A stretch of 22,968 nt of DNA from Methanobacterium sp. Lineage in GTDB: Archaea > Methanobacteriota > Methanobacteria > Methanobacteriales > Methanobacteriaceae. Every line of letters starts with the position of its first letter. The first letter of the stretch is position 1. A program made the translations under genes and the position numbers. The stretch is taken from contig PLXT01000061.1 of assembly GCA_003151535.1 (NCBI GenBank), positions 1 to 22,968 of the forward strand, written 5' to 3'. This document shows, in pieces, positions 22,493-22,968 of this stretch. The notes below the pieces were generated by a model, which was not told the origin of the DNA, made no database searches, and worked only from the letters and a program-made list of their open reading frames with translations.

Positions 22493-22968
22493 ATGAGCGG
22501 CGAGATTAACCAGGAAATAAAGAGCGAATATGATAAGATACAGGATAAAATTTCATACGAAGACTTCTTAAAAAAAATGGGAGAAAGGAAGCACGATTAC
22601 GAAGATGTAAGTTTCATGAGCGAGCTGGATATAGCACGTACAATTGTTGGTGAATATATTAATGAAGAGAATAAGCCCCTATCAGAAGCAAATGAAGCAC
22701 ATAAAATAAATGAACTAGAAACTGGTAGAGACAACATCAGTGTTACAGGACGGGTTATGCACATCTCTAACGTGAAAAAATTCACAAGTAAAAAAGGAAG
22801 AGAAGGTAAACTGGCCAATATGATAATTGCAGATAACACCGGAGAGATACGTGTTGTACTTTGGACAGAAAACATTAAATTCCTCAAAAAAATATTGGAA
22901 GGAGATGTAATAAAAATAAATAATGCAGAAGTCAAACAAGGATTCAGAGAAGATGAACTTCATATGAA
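22493..22968 (+). CDS. Replication protein A (single-strand DNA-binding), 3'-truncated by window edge
   Basis: Start of an archaeal RPA/replication factor A gene; the product coats single-stranded DNA in replication and repair. The visible 158 residues comprise a charged helical N-terminal region (MSGEINQEIKSEYDKI, SYEDFLKKMGER, VSFMSELDIARTIVGEYI) and the first OB fold (about 73-158): DNISVTGRVMHISNVKKF, KLANMIIADNTGEIRVVLW and GDVIKINNAEVK, with the typical ADxTGxIRxxLW signature of RPA OB folds. ATG at 22493 has GAGGGA six bases upstream. An in-frame ATG at 22460 would add 11 residues and could serve a leaderless mRNA. The remaining OB folds and any zinc finger lie outside the window. Confidence 0.9.
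   Translation, partial: MSGEINQEIKSEYDKIQDKISYEDFLKKMGERKHDYEDVSFMSELDIARTIVGEYINEENKPLSEANEAHKINELETGRDNISVTGRVMHISNVKKFTSKKGREGKLANMIIADNTGEIRVVLWTENIKFLKKILEGDVIKINNAEVKQGFREDELHM

Noticed and set aside
22597..22963. - strand frames of 82-112 codons at the right end
   Set aside because: Antisense shadows of the RPA gene, whose + strand OB-fold motifs are clear.

Overview
The window reads as a chromosomal segment of a methanogenic archaeon of the order Methanobacteriales, probably Methanobacterium or a close relative. Reasons: the DNA is AT-rich, archaeal housekeeping genes are present (SRP54, Pus10, L21e, RpoF, KsgA, RPA), and so are methanogen-type genes (methanogenesis marker protein 11, short CbiX/CfbA chelatase, an archaeal UbiD of the modified mevalonate pathway, tandem-domain PurE). 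Ribosome binding sites are of the GGAGGTGAT type.

Layout. Bases 1-5742 (+ strand) carry an information-processing cluster: SRP54 (5' truncated), pus10, then rpl21e-rpoF-DUF655-ksgA, a carboxymuconolactone-decarboxylase-like protein and a HemK-like methyltransferase. Bases 5792-7844 (- strand) hold two accessory secreted or pilin-like proteins. One has a clear one-base frameshift; the other has its class III signal peptide encoded upstream of any ordinary start codon. Bases 8178-11107 (+) encode a DUF35 Zn-ribbon/OB protein, CfbA/CbiX, ThiL and an AmrS-type radical SAM protein. Bases 11155-13670 (-) encode a UbiD decarboxylase, a TGA-interrupted small membrane ORF and a double PurE. Bases 13886-15604 (+) encode a membrane-anchored family 2 glycosyltransferase with a large C-terminal domain probably outside the cell. 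Bases 15647-22089 (-) run marR, leuC, leuD, leuB, cysteine desulfurase, a 27-codon membrane peptide, ribH and methanogenesis marker 11. The window ends inside a + strand RPA gene.

Functional themes are translation and transcription core functions, cofactor synthesis (thiamine, F430/cobamide, riboflavin/F420, sulfur mobilisation), isoprenoids (UbiD and possibly DUF35), purines, leucine, and surface proteins. I see no CRISPR array, tRNA, rRNA or insertion sequence. The parts least explained by known genes are the interrupted secreted-protein pair (5.8-7.8 kb), the UGA-interrupted small ORF behind purE, the 27-residue peptide behind the cysteine desulfurase, and the C-terminal domain of the glycosyltransferase. 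Start codons were chosen by Shine-Dalgarno spacing and often differ from the longest reading frame.
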